Below are positions 8,905 to 18,900 of a stretch of 64,000 bases of DNA, in pieces. The notes beneath the pieces are model-generated. The model made no database searches. It saw only the letters and a list, made by a program, of their open reading frames with translations, and had not been told where the DNA came from. Source of the stretch: Nocardiopsis suaedae. Lineage in GTDB: Bacteria > Actinomycetota > Actinomycetes > Streptosporangiales > Streptosporangiaceae. Every line of letters starts with the position of its first letter. Positions within the stretch are counted from its first letter, which is position 1. The translations under genes were made by a program, and so were the position numbers. The stretch spans positions 82,654 through 146,653 of the forward strand of contig NZ_JAQFWP010000007.1 of NCBI RefSeq assembly GCF_027706745.1, read 5' to 3'.

Positions 8905-9810
8905 GTGTCGAAACGGTCCGGGAACAGGGGGGCGGGACCCGCGGGCCGGTCCGTGCGCGGATTCGGCGCGGTCCTGGCCCTCCTGGCCGCGGTGGGCTGC
9001 GCTGCGGGCTCCGGGGCGGCGGGGGAGGACGGTCCCGTCCCGGTCGCCCCGGAGGTGTACGCCCTGCACGTTCCCTTTGACGAGTACCGGCTCTCCGTGG
9101 TGGACCACCAGGAGGTCGCGTACGCACGGGACCTGCTCATGCGCTCGTGCATGCGCGACCTCGGCAGGGAGTGGGAGGTCCTCGAGCCGCCGGTGCGCGA
9201 CCCCGCGCCGACGGACCGGCGGCGGTACGGCCTGATCGAGCCGCAGGTCGCTGCGCGCTACGGATACCACATGCCGCCGCCCGCGCCGGAGACACGAGAG
9301 CGCCTGCGGGTGCACGAAGAGCGTGAGGAGCTGTCCCCCGGGGACGAGCGCGCCGCCTTCGGCGGCGGGGGCGAGGACGGCGGGGGCGGGTGCCAAGAGC
9401 GGGCGGAGGACCGGCTGCGCGAGGATGTGCCACCGCCCGCCGAATCGCGCGTCTTCGACTACGAGTCCGAGGCGTTCGAGGCATCGATGGAGGATCCCGC
9501 GGTCGAGCGCGTCTTCGGTGCCTGGAGCGCGTGCATGCGGGACGGCGGGTTCGACTACTCCGATCCGATGGAGGTCCTGGGCGATCCCGCGTGGGCGCGG
9601 TCGGAGCGCCCGACCGACCACGAGATCGCCGTCGCCGAGGCCGACGTCCGGTGCAAGCGCTCCACCCGCCTGGTCGAAGTGTGGTCCGGGGTCGAGAGCC
9701 GCATCCAGCTCGAGGCCGTTCATGCGGAACCCGATGTGTTCGAGGGGTTCGCGCAGGCCAAGAGCGCCGAGCTCGAGGCCGCCCGCGACGTCATCGCTGA
9801 ATACGGCTGA
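8905..9810 (+). CDS. Lipoprotein of unknown function
   Basis: A 301-residue protein with a basic N-terminus, hydrophobic core and lipobox LLAAVGC, hence exported and lipidated. Two CM-R-D motifs (SCMRDLGREWE and SACMRDGGFDYSDP) and further cysteines recur in a family of uncharacterised actinobacterial lipoproteins. A Gly-rich loop (GGGGEDGGGGC) lies near the middle. GTG at 8905 follows GAGAGGC and CGAGAGA, and the gene starts 20 bases after the crystallin-like gene, so the two are probably co-transcribed. A perfect hairpin follows the stop. Confidence 0.75.
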   Translation: MSKRSGNRGAGPAGRSVRGFGAVLALLAAVGCAAGSGAAGEDGPVPVAPEVYALHVPFDEYRLSVVDHQEVAYARDLLMRSCMRDLGREWEVLEPPVRDPAPTDRRRYGLIEPQVAARYGYHMPPPAPETRERLRVHEEREELSPGDERAAFGGGGEDGGGGCQERAEDRLREDVPPPAESRVFDYESEAFEASMEDPAVERVFGAWSACMRDGGFDYSDPMEVLGDPAWARSERPTDHEIAVAEADVRCKRSTRLVEVWSGVESRIQLEAVHAEPDVFEGFAQAKSAELEAARDVIAEYG

Positions 9811-9811
9811 C

Positions 9812-10240
9812 CTCCCCGGGAGAGAGCGCGGTCTCCCGGCGCGGCGTGCTTCCCGGGGAGGAAGGGGAGGTCGGTGACGGGGATCCGGCGCCGCCCGCCA
9901 CCACCACGCGCGTCCGGGGCGCACAGCGCCGCCGCGCAGTGCTCGGAGGTCCCCAGGACGGCCAGTAGGGGCAGCAGGTTGCCGCCGGTGGTGGCCAGGT
10001 TGCGGAGCCGGCCGGAGGCGCCGGACAGCAGCGCCTTCGACAGCACCGGGTAGCCGTGCCGGACGGCCGGGTCCGCGGCGAGGTCGGAGTCGGGCACGCC
10101 CGCGCCGATGTGCAGCCCTTTGCCGGGGAGGGGGACGGTGCCCCCGAGGGGCAAGCGTCGCACGTCCACGAGCAGCTCCGCTCCCTGACGCCGCGCTTCA
10201 TGTCGTCGACCAGGTTGGTCCCCCGGCCAGGTAGCGGGCT
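9812..10240 (-). pseudogene. Remnant of an FAD-binding subunit of a molybdopterin dehydrogenase (YagS/CoxM type)
   Basis: Three different minus-strand frames together spell the family's FAD motifs in order: ARYLAGG (10219-10239), TNLVDDMKRGVR (about 10180-10217), then ELLVDVRRLP through SDLAADP, LLSGASG and NLATTGGNLL. Two frameshifts are needed. After GGNLL the sequence jumps straight to AVLGTSEHC, skipping the cysteine-rich section that normally follows, and ends with a degenerate IPVTDLPFLPG segment. Both ends are missing. The partner Fe-S and Mo-binding subunits are not nearby, so this is a dead relic. Confidence 0.82.
9816..9839 (+). terminator. Hairpin after the lipoprotein gene
   Basis: CCGGGAGA-N8-TCTCCCGG, a perfect 8-bp stem starting five bases after the stop codon. 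There is no T-run, as is common in this GC range. Confidence 0.55.
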
Positions 10241-10307
10241 CCCCCACAGCGACTGAAACGTCCGGAGATCGCCTCGGCAGGGGGGAGGGGGCCGGAGAGC
10301 CGGGAGG

Positions 10308-11111
10308 TCAGCGGACGGCGGCCACCAGGTGGTCGTCGCCCGCCTGCCACAGGACCCCGGCGGAGGCGTACCCGGCCTCGCGCAGCAGGTCCAGGTGGTC
10401 GGCGGCCGAGAGCAGGTTGCTGCCGTGGTGGTGCTCGGGCGTGCCCGTGGGGGCGTCCTCGGTGGTCTGCGGGGTCGGGCGCTTCTCGGCCCGCAGGGGC
10501 GCCAGCCGCTCGTCGGCCAGGGCGGCGTCCCACCACGGGCCCCACTCCTCGCGTTCCCCGGTCTCGGCGCGGCCGGTGCGCCCGCGCCCGACCGCGTCGG
10601 CGAGCGCGTTCATGCGCTCATCGGGAAGCGGCATGTGGTCGGCGTTGGCGAACACCCCGCCGGGGGCGGTGCGCCCGGCCAGAGAGCGGTACAGGGCGGC
10701 CAGGTCGTCGCGCCCCATCCAGTGCAGCGCCGTGGTGGACACGGCCGCGTGCACCACCGGGGGCAGCGCCCCGGCCCAGGACGGGTCGGCCAGGTCGGCG
10801 CGGACCCAGCGCGCGGTGTCCCCGTAGTGCGCCGTGGCCAGGCCCAGCAGCAGGGGGTCGGCGTCGACGCCGATGAACGAGGCGTTCGGGAGCCGGTCGG
10901 CGAGCCGCGCGGTCAGCGACCCCGGGCCGCACCCCAGGTCGACGACGACGGGGGCCTCGACGTCGTCCAGGGCGGCGGCGACCGCGTCGGCGTGGACGGC
11001 GAAGCGCTCCTCGCGGAAGGGGATGTAGCCCTCCTGCTGGGCGTCCCAGCGCGCGATCCACTCGGCCGCTGCGTCGGCCGGGACGCGGGCGCTCTGGTCG
11101 GTTGCGGTCAC
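10308..11111 (-). CDS. Class I SAM-dependent methyltransferase
   Basis: A 267-residue protein with motif I VVDLGCGPGSLTARL (about residues 55-69), an acidic ribose-binding residue in FIGVDADPLLL, and the post-motif block STTALHWMGRDDL. It belongs to the trans-aconitate/UbiE-like methyltransferases; no substrate can be assigned. The GTG at 11111 is chosen because GGAGG lies five bases before it, while the ATGs further upstream lack a ribosome site. It diverges from a CGNR zinc-finger gene, with repeated sequence in the short shared promoter region. Confidence 0.82.
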   Translation of the reverse strand: MTATDQSARVPADAAAEWIARWDAQQEGYIPFREERFAVHADAVAAALDDVEAPVVVDLGCGPGSLTARLADRLPNASFIGVDADPLLLGLATAHYGDTARWVRADLADPSWAGALPPVVHAAVSTTALHWMGRDDLAALYRSLAGRTAPGGVFANADHMPLPDERMNALADAVGRGRTGRAETGEREEWGPWWDAALADERLAPLRAEKRPTPQTTEDAPTGTPEHHHGSNLLSAADHLDLLREAGYASAGVLWQAGDDHLVAAVR

Positions 11112-11137
11112 GGGGTCCTCCATAACCATCGATACTG

Positions 11138-11197
11138 TTTTCGACAGTGACGAACGTACGGTGCGAGGGAGTGACCGGTCAAGTGGATTTCGACAGT
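11138..11197. promoter_or_regulatory. Direct repeat TTTCGACAGT in a divergent promoter region
   Basis: TTTCGACAGT occurs at 11138-11147 and again at 11188-11197, exactly 50 bases apart. The first copy is also the right arm of a dyad, ACTGT-N5-ACAGT (11133-11147). The second copy falls at the first codons of the CGNR gene. The arrangement suggests a binding site for a regulator, possibly the CGNR protein itself. Confidence 0.4.
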
Positions 11198-11755
11198 CAC
11201 ATGAGCGGTGTGGTGGAGGCGGCCGTGCGCGCCGTCAACCTGCTGGTCCCCGGGGAGCAGGGCGGCCGCGCCCACGACGGGGCCGCTGGGCCCGCCGTGC
11301 TCGCCGAGGCGCTCTCGGCGGCCGGGCGCCAGTACGCCCACGAGATCCCCGCGCCGGAGGAGGTCGAGGAGATGCGCGGGCTGGTCCGGCGCATGTACCG
11401 GGTCTTCGCCGCGGTGGAGGCCGGCGACATGGACGCCGCCTGTGGGGCCGCCAACGCCCTCATGGCCGACACCAAGGCGATGCCGGTCCTGGCCCGGCAC
11501 GGCGACGAGCCGTGGCACCTGCACTTCCACGCCGTCGACGCCCCCTGGGCGGTCGGCTGGTGCGCGGCCATGGCGACGGGTCTGGCCGTGGTCCTGGGAA
11601 GCTCGGCGGCGGGCCGCCTGGGCATCTGCTCGGCCGAGCGGTGCGACCGGGTGTTCGCCGACACCTCGCGCAACGGTACGCGCCGGTTCTGCTCCACCGC
11701 CTGCCAGAACAGGACCAAGGCCGCCGCCTTCCGCGCCCGCAGACGGCAGGGATGA
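11183..11755 (+). CDS. CGNR zinc-finger protein (ABATE-type, probable stress-response regulator)
   Basis: About 190 residues. The N-terminus (DFDSHMSGVVEAAVRAVNLL) matches the usual start of this family, and the C-terminus carries the zinc finger CSAERCDRVFADTSRNG followed by CSTACQNRTK, where the family's CGNR is CQNR. These proteins bind DNA through the finger and are thought to be transcriptional regulators. The start is uncertain: GTG at 11183 fits the family N-terminus and has GAGGGAG at 11165-11171; GTGs at 11147 and 11171 are alternatives. It ends convergently with a DUF6114 gene across a terminator hairpin. Confidence 0.82.
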   Translation: MDFDSHMSGVVEAAVRAVNLLVPGEQGGRAHDGAAGPAVLAEALSAAGRQYAHEIPAPEEVEEMRGLVRRMYRVFAAVEAGDMDAACGAANALMADTKAMPVLARHGDEPWHLHFHAVDAPWAVGWCAAMATGLAVVLGSSAAGRLGICSAERCDRVFADTSRNGTRRFCSTACQNRTKAAAFRARRRQG

Positions 11756-11773
11756 CCCCCTCCGAGGGGTCAT
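11752..11773. terminator. Bidirectional terminator hairpin
   Basis: ATGACCCC-N6-GGGGTCAT, a perfect 8-bp stem that spans the stop codons of both convergent genes (CGNR at 11755, DUF6114 at 11770). Confidence 0.6.
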
Positions 11774-12195
11774 TCCGCGCGGTCGGCGGAGCCTCCCGGG
11801 ATCCAAGCCGTCAGCAGGGCGCCGCCGGTCAGGCCGAGCAGCATCCCGACGCCGAAGCCGCCGAAGTTGGAGGCGGGGAACGAGAACAGCGACAGCAGCA
11901 CGGCCGTGAGGCCGAAGAACACCCGCTGCGCCGGCTGTGCCCAGCTCAGCACGCCGACCGCCACCATGAGCAGGCCCACCGCGTACCCCGACACCCCGGC
12001 CACGCCCTGCTGGAAGATGAGCGGCAGGGGGGCGAGCGGGGCCAGCGCCACCGCGGCGCCGCCCGCCGTCACCAGCAGCCCGCCCCAGAACGGGCGCGAC
12101 CGGCGCCAGTGGCGGAACCGGCCCCGGCGGGTGAGCCGGCCCCGGCGGACGCGGCCCGGGGCGGCGGAGGCGGCGGATGCGGGGATCAGAAACAT
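11770..12195 (-). CDS. DUF6114 family membrane protein
   Basis: A 141-residue protein. After a basic leader comes RFRHWRRSRPFWGGLLVTAGG, the conserved opening of DUF6114, then four hydrophobic helices ending near TGGALLTAWIPG. It overlaps the end of the DUF6230 gene by 10 bases, and this two-gene order is widely conserved in actinomycetes. Function is unknown; a membrane-anchored complex with the DUF6230 protein is plausible. Confidence 0.85.
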   Translation of the reverse strand: MFLIPASAASAAPGRVRRGRLTRRGRFRHWRRSRPFWGGLLVTAGGAAVALAPLAPLPLIFQQGVAGVSGYAVGLLMVAVGVLSWAQPAQRVFFGLTAVLLSLFSFPASNFGGFGVGMLLGLTGGALLTAWIPGGSADRAE

Positions 12196-12818
12196 TCGTG
12201 GTCGCCGCGCTTCACTTCGAGTTCGAGGCCGGTCAGCGTGAAGGTCCCGGCGTTGACGGAGTACGCCCGCTGGCGCAGGCCGGTGATCTCCACGGTGCGG
12301 CCCTGCAGGGCGAAGCCCCCGGGCTCCCCGGTCCGGCCGGAGTCGTTGGCCAGGGTGGAGGCGTCCCGACCGATCTCGATGTCGCCGAACTCGGCGTCAC
12401 CGGTGAGCTGGCGCATGTCCACCACCATGTGCTCGGCCCGCACCGGCCGCCCGTCCCCGCCCGCGCGGACGAGGAAGGTCGCCTGCCCGACGGGGGTGTC
12501 GATCAGCGCCGACTGGCACAGGTCGTCGAGCTCGGCGCTGTCGATGACGGTCAGGGCGACGGGGTGGGCCTCGCCGTCGGCGGTGACCGCGGTGTCGGGG
12601 TACTGGGCGAAGCCGGTGCCCTCCAGCCGGTCGGCGCGCACCTTGAAGACGTGCCCGGAGACCGCGAGCGACGCGGCCACACCCCCGCGCGCGGTCCAGA
12701 ACGCCATGGCGGCGGCAGCGGCCAGGGCGGCCAGGAGGACGACGGCGAACCGCCTCCAGCCCGTCCTTCCGGGCTCGGCGGGCGGCACGCCGTCGGACGG
12801 CGGGGCGGGGGCGGACAC
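12186..12818 (-). CDS. DUF6230 family secreted or anchored protein
   Basis: A 210-residue protein with a Pro-rich cytoplasmic leader, one N-terminal membrane segment (FAVVLLAALAAAAAMAFW) and an extracytoplasmic beta-rich domain typical of DUF6230, starting SLAVSGHVFKVRADRLEGTGFAQ. The start at GTG 12818 is favoured by GAAAGGGG ten bases upstream; an earlier GTG at 12845 would add nine residues but has no ribosome site. It is translationally linked to the DUF6114 gene. A perfect palindrome sits just upstream, between this gene and the polyketide synthase stop codon. Confidence 0.85.
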   Translation of the reverse strand: MSAPAPPSDGVPPAEPGRTGWRRFAVVLLAALAAAAAMAFWTARGGVAASLAVSGHVFKVRADRLEGTGFAQYPDTAVTADGEAHPVALTVIDSAELDDLCQSALIDTPVGQATFLVRAGGDGRPVRAEHMVVDMRQLTGDAEFGDIEIGRDASTLANDSGRTGEPGGFALQGRTVEITGLRQRAYSVNAGTFTLTGLELEVKRGDHECF

Positions 12819-12844
12819 GGGTGGTGAACCCCTTTCGGGTGACA

Positions 12845-12872
12845 CATAAAGTCATGGGTAGATGACTTTATG
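12845..12872. promoter_or_regulatory. 28-bp palindrome upstream of the DUF6230/DUF6114 pair
   Basis: CATAAAGTCAT-N6-ATGACTTTATG is a perfect 11-bp inverted repeat and strikingly AT-rich for this genome. A TetR- or MarR-type operator is the most likely role; a terminator is unlikely because the stem is weak and lies upstream of the DUF6230 gene. Confidence 0.6.
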
Positions 12873-12902
12873 TTACCAGCCGTGTCCGCCCACCCCAGGA
12901 GG

Positions 12903-15900
12903 TCAGGCCACGGGCGCGACCGCTCCGCTCCCGTCGGCTGCACCGGTCGTTCCGGCCCGGCCCTCCGGGGCATCCGCGGTGACCGCATCCCCGGTTTCCT
13001 CCGGCGACGCCCCGGCCTCCGGCCCCTTCGCCGCGAGCCCGAGCCTGAGCAGGATCAGCTGGCTCAGGTCGGCGATGGTCCCGCCGCTGCGCAACAGCTC
13101 CAACGGCGGGATCTCCAACCCGTACTCGTGGTTGAACGTCGCCAGCAGCTCCGTCGCCATCAGTGAGTCCATGCCGTACTCGTCCAGGCGGCGGTGGTGG
13201 TCCAGCCGGTCGGGGTCGACCTGCATGACCCCGCCCAGCAGTTTGGCCAAGTGGTCCGAGAGCGCCCGGTGCGCCTGCGCGGGGCTCAGGCCCGCCAGCC
13301 GGTCCAGGATCTGCTGTTGGAGCGAGGCGGCGTCCCCGCTCGCCGCGCCGGCCAGCGAGCTCATCCGCGGCGACAACGTGACCTTGGGCATCGACAGGCG
13401 CAGCTCGCCCATGTTGAGCCGCGCCACGCCGAACACGTCGTGGCCGCCGTGGCGCTCCAGGGCGCCGAACGCCTCGTCCGAGGTGATCGGGTCGAGCCCG
13501 AACCGGCTCAGGACGAGGGACAGCCCGTGGCGCGCGACGTATCCGGTGTCCGAGATCTGCCCCCACTGCACGGCCGTGCCCGCCTCCCCGCGCGCGCGAC
13601 GGGCACGGACGAGCGCCTCCAGGTAGGCGTTGGCGGCGTTGTAGGACGCCTGCCGAATGCTCCCGAACAGGCTCGCCTCCGACGAGTAGACGCAGAACAG
13701 GTCGAGGTCCCGGCCCCGGGTGAGGTCGTCGAGCACCTGTGCCCCGCCGATCTTGGGGACCAGGGCGGTGGCGAAGCGCCCGCCGCCGAGCTCGCCGAAC
13801 TCGTCGTCGTCCAGGCACATGGCCGCGTGCACCACCCCGCGCAGCTCGGACCCGTCCGCCTCGATGCCCTCCAGCACCGCCCGCATCGCCGCGGCGTCGG
13901 AGCAGTCGGCCGCGTAGGCGGTGGCCTGGGCCCCCAGCCCGGCCAGCTCCTCGACGAGGGCCTCGGCCCCCGGCGCCGACGCGCCCCTGCGCGAGACCAG
14001 GGCCAGGCGGTGGGCCCCGCGCCGGGCCAGGCGCCGCGCGGTGGCCGCGCCGAGGCCCTCCAGCCCGCCGGTGACCAGGTAGGTCCCGTCGGGCCGCGGG
14101 GCGGCGGGCGCGCCGCCGCCGTCCCGGACGTCCCCCAGAGGGTCGAGGGGGTCGAGGGTGACGACCACCTTGCCGACGTGCCGGGAGTGCTGGAGCAGGG
14201 TGAACGCCTCCCGGACCCGTGCGGCCGGGTAGGCGGTGTGCGGCAGGGGCCGGTAGTCGCCGGCGTGGATGCGCCGCGCCACCCGCTCGAACATCCGGCG
14301 GCACCGCCCGGTGTCGTTGACCAGGCCGGTCAGGTCGACCCCGAAGAAGGCGGTGTTGTCGCCCAGCGGCCGCATCGGCAGGGGGCTGTTCTCCACGAAG
14401 TCGCGCTTGCCCAGCTCCACGAAGCGCCCGAACGGGGCCAGGACCTCCAGGCTGCGCTGCAGCGCCTCGCCCGCCAGGGAGTTCAGCACCACGTCGACGC
14501 CGCGTCCGCCGGTCAGCTCCCTCACCCGGTAGGCGAAGTCCAGGCTGCGCGAGTCCAGCACGTGCCGCACCCCCAGGCGGCGCAGCAGCGAGCGCTTCGC
14601 TCCGGACCCCGCGGTGGCGATCACCTCGGCGCCGCACATGCGGGCGTACCGGAGCGCCGCGAGCCCGACGCCGCCCGCACCCCCGTGGACGAGGACCGTC
14701 TCCCCTTCGCCCAGCCGGGCCACCTCGCCCAGGGCGTGGTCGACGGTGCCGTAGACCACCGACATGGTCGCCGCCTCGGCGAAGGACACCCCCTCGGGGA
14801 CCGGGCACAGCGCGTGTTCGAAGGTGAGGGCCTGCGAGGCCAGGCTGTGCGGGGCGATGGCCATGACGCGGTCTCCGGGCGCGACCGACCGCACGCCGGG
14901 CCCCACCGCACTGACCACTCCGGCGCACTCCAGGCCGAGGCCGTGCTCGGTGTGGGTGCCCTCCACCAGCTCGGCGGGGAGCAGGCCGCTCGCCCGCATG
15001 ACGTCCCGGTAGTTCAGCGCGGCGGCGCGGACGTCGATCGCGACCATCCCCGGTGCCAGGGCGGACGGGACGGCCGATCCGCCGGAGCGGGTCCACTCCA
15101 GCCGGTAGCCGAGCCCGATGTCGTGCAGCGCGAGCGCGACCGGTCCGGCCTCATCGGCGGGAACGGTCGGGGCGTCCTCGACGACGCGGGGCACGAAGCG
15201 CCCGTTGCGGGTGAGGACGACCTCGTCCTCCGCCGACCGCTCGGCCAGCTCGGCGGCCAGGCGCCGGGCGTCGGCCGCGGCGTCCGGGCCGCGCTCCAGG
15301 CTGATGCGGGTGACGGACAGGTCGGGGCGCTCGTTGGACAGGGTGCGCGCCATCCCCCATACGGCGGCGTCGGCCGGCTCCTCGCACCGCTCCGGGGCGG
15401 GGTGCACCCCGCTGGGCCGGGTGACCAGGACCAGGTCCCGGTCGGCGCCGCTCTCGGGCAGCGCGGCGACCAGGCCGCGCAGCAGCGCGCCCCGGCGGTC
15501 GGCGGACCCGACCGGATCGGGGGCCCAGCCGCCGTCCCCGCCGCCCGCGCCGGAGGGGGCGGACAGCAGTACGGTGACGGTCGCCTCCGCCGCGTCGGCC
15601 CCCAGCAGGGCCCGCCAGCCCTCCTCGTCCCCGGGGGCGGCCGCCGCACGGCCCTCAGGACACATTCCCGCGAGCGATTCGGCCGTCGGCAGTTCGTCGG
15701 TGTCCTCGGCGACGACCACGTGCACCCCTCCGGGGGCCGGTGCGCCGGGCGGCGGCGCGGCGGCGGGCGCGTCCGCGCCCCGTGCCGCCAGGATCACCGA
15801 GAAGGCCTCGGCGTCTGGGCCCTCGTCGTCGCCGACCTGGACGATGCCGGTGAAACCGGCCTCGCGCAGCAGCGGCGCCCACTGCCCGCGGGAGAGGAAC

Positions 15901-18900
15901 GCGCCGTCGGGGCGCAGACCGGTGTCGGCGGCCTCCCAGAACGATTCCAGGACGGCGAAGCCCAGCGCGGGCGCCACCGCGTCGTGCTGTTCGACCGCGA
16001 GCAGTCGCCCGTCCGGGGCCAGCAGCGACGCCACCCGGGGCAGGGCCGCGGCCATGTCCTCGGCCGTGTGCAGTGCGTTGGCGGCGACCACCAGGTCGTA
16101 CCCGCCGGGTGTGAACCCCTGCTCGGCGGGGTCGGCGTTCAGGTCGAGGACCCGGTACTCGACGCCGTCGTACTCCGCCAGCTGCTTCTGGGCCGCCGCG
16201 AAGAAGTAGGGCGAGGCGTCGGTGACGGTGTACAGGGTGCGGTCCGCCGGGAGCAGGGGGAGCAGGGCCCCGGTGAGGCCGGCGGTGCCCGCGCCGATCT
16301 CCAGCACGCGCAGGGGCCGGTCCCGGGGGAGTCCGTCCAGGATTCCTCCGAGCAGGGCCTGCGCCAGGCGGTAGCAGAACAGGAACGGTGGACTGGTGGC
16401 GAAGAACTGGCGCAGGAGCTCGCCGCCCCCGGCGTCGGCGAACAGCTCCAGGGGGTCGGTCTCCCCCCGCGCCATGGGCGCCAGTTCGGCGGAGTGGCGT
16501 AGGGCCAGCATCGCGGCCGGGGTGTAGGCCGGGTGCTCGTCGAAGAGGGTGCGGAACGCGGCATCGAACCGCTCGGGAGAGGTGTGCGCCCTGAGGCGCC
16601 CCTCCTCCGTGCGGGAGAGCACTCCCCGGCTCTCCGCGGTCGGCAGGCAGAGGTCGAGGAAGCGGCGGAAGTGGCCCCGGATCCCGGCGGCCTCCAGGTC
16701 GGCGGGGGCCGCCCCGCCGTCGGCGGCCCCGGGCACCAGTTCGGTCAGCCACCGGGCCACCGCGTGGGACAGGCACGTCTTCACGTCCTCGACGAAGCGC
16801 GGGTGCCCCCACCGGGGCCAGTCCTCACGCACCTCCCTGAGGCGGTCCTCCGCGCGCGCGAGCGCCTGCGCCGGGGACGGCAGCGCTGCGTGCGCGGGGA
16901 CTCCCGCCCCGCGCGGGGCGTCCGGAAGGGGCGCGGCTTCCAGCACGGTCCGCTGGACGTTCAGCCGACGCGGGCCGTGGCCGGAGAGCCTCCGCAGCCG
17001 CGCCCCCTGGATCTCCGCGCAGACCCGTCCCTCGGAGTCGGTGACGAGCATGTCCCAGCACGGCTCCTCGGCGCTCCGCGTCCGGTCGAGGACGTGCACC
17101 CAGCCTTGCGCTTCCGGGGCGCGCCAGACCCTGACCGAGGCCATCTTCACCGGGAGGAAGAGGGCGTCGTGCTCCAGGAGGCCTTCGGCCATGGGGAGCC
17201 CGGCCTGCAGGCAGGCGTCGAGGATCACCGGGGGGAGGACGAGCCGGTCCAAGGGGGAGGCGGCGCTGTAGGAGGCCAGGACCTCTCCCGGGCCGATCCG
17301 GGTCCCGGTCAGCGGCCGGAAGGCGGGGCCGTAGTTGAGGCCGATCGCCGTGAACCGCTCGTACACCTCCTCGGGACCGGAGGAGGCCGGGCACCGCCGC
17401 CGGGCCGCCTCCAGGTCCAGCGGCTCCGGGGCCCGCCCGACCAGGCGCCGCACCCGCCCGCGCGCGTGCGGCCGCGGATCGGCGCCCGGGCGGTCGGTGC
17501 TGGTGATGTCCACGGTCCCGTCGCGCAGCGACAGCGAGGTCTGTACGCGGACCTCGCCGGCCCGGGACCAGTCGATGGGCAGGGCGCGCGTGAACTCCCA
17601 CCCGTCGGCCTCCACCGGGCCGCCGAGCGCCCTCTCCCCGGCGGCCAGGGCGATCTCGATGTACCCCGCGCCGGGGAAGACCACGGTCCCGCCGAGCCGG
17701 TGGTCGCCGATCCAGGGCGCCATCGCGGGCTCGACCGGCCCCTCCCAGGACGGGGCCGCGGCGGGGAGCCGCTGGCCGAGCAGGGGGTGCTCGACCGGGC
17801 CCGCGGGGACGGCGGCCCACTGGTCGCGTTCGCCCTGCCAGTGCCGCTCCCGCTGCCAGGGGTAGGCGGGAAGGTCGGCCACCCGCCCGGCCCGGGGGAA
17901 GAGCGCCCGCCGGTCCATGTCGGCCCCGGCGGCGAGGATCCCGTCGACGGCCGCCTCCATGGCGTGTGGGCCGGGCGCGCCGCGCTCCAGGGTGGCGCGG
18001 ACGGCGCGGGGGCTCCGGCCGCCGTTCAGAGTGCGGCGCAGGTAGGAGCGCAGCACCGGGTGCGGCCCGACCTCGACGAACACCCCGATGCCCGCGTCGC
18101 GCAGCCGCTCGGCGGCCGGCCCGAACAGGACCGGGTCGCGCACCCCCCGCCACCAGTGCTCGGCGCCGGTGGCGGCCCCTTCGACGAGGCCGCCGGTGAC
18201 CGTGGAGGCCAAGGGGATCTCAGGGGCGGACGGCGCGAGCCCTTCCAGCGCGGCCAGCAGGGGGTCGCGCGCCGCGTCCATGGCCGAGCTGTGGAAGGCG
18301 TAGTCGAGGTCGAGCATGCGGAAGAAGACGCCGCGCCGCTCCAGCTCGGCGCCCAGGTCCGCCAGGCGTGCCCCGTCGCCCGCGCTGTTGATCCCGGCGA
18401 TCTCCAGCCCGGGGTGGCCGGCCAGCGCCTCTTCCGCCTGCTCGGGGGAGAGGGCGGCGGCCGCCATGCGCCCGGTGCCCGCGGTGGGCGCCTGGGCCAG
18501 GCCCCGGGCGGCGACGACGCGCGCCGCCTGGTCGAGGGTCAGGGCGCCGCACGTCCAGGCGGCCGCGACTTCGCCGACGCTGTGCCCGACGGCGGCGGAG
18601 GGCCGGACGCCCTGCGCCCGGAGCATGCGGTCCAGGCCCACCTGCACGGCGAAGAGGAGGGGCTGGGCGACCTCGGTGCGCTCCAGGCGCCACTGCTCCG
18701 GCGGCAGGGCCATCTCTTTGGCGACCGACCAGTCCAGATGGGGTGCCAGGGCGGCGTCGGCCCCATGGACGGCCTCGGTGAACACCGGGTCGTGGTGGAG
18801 GAGGTCGGCGCCCATCCCGGCCCACTGGGCGCCGTTGCCGCAGAAGACGAAGGCGACGCGGCCGTCGTCGGCGGCGGGGGAGGCGCCGGCGGTGTCGGCC

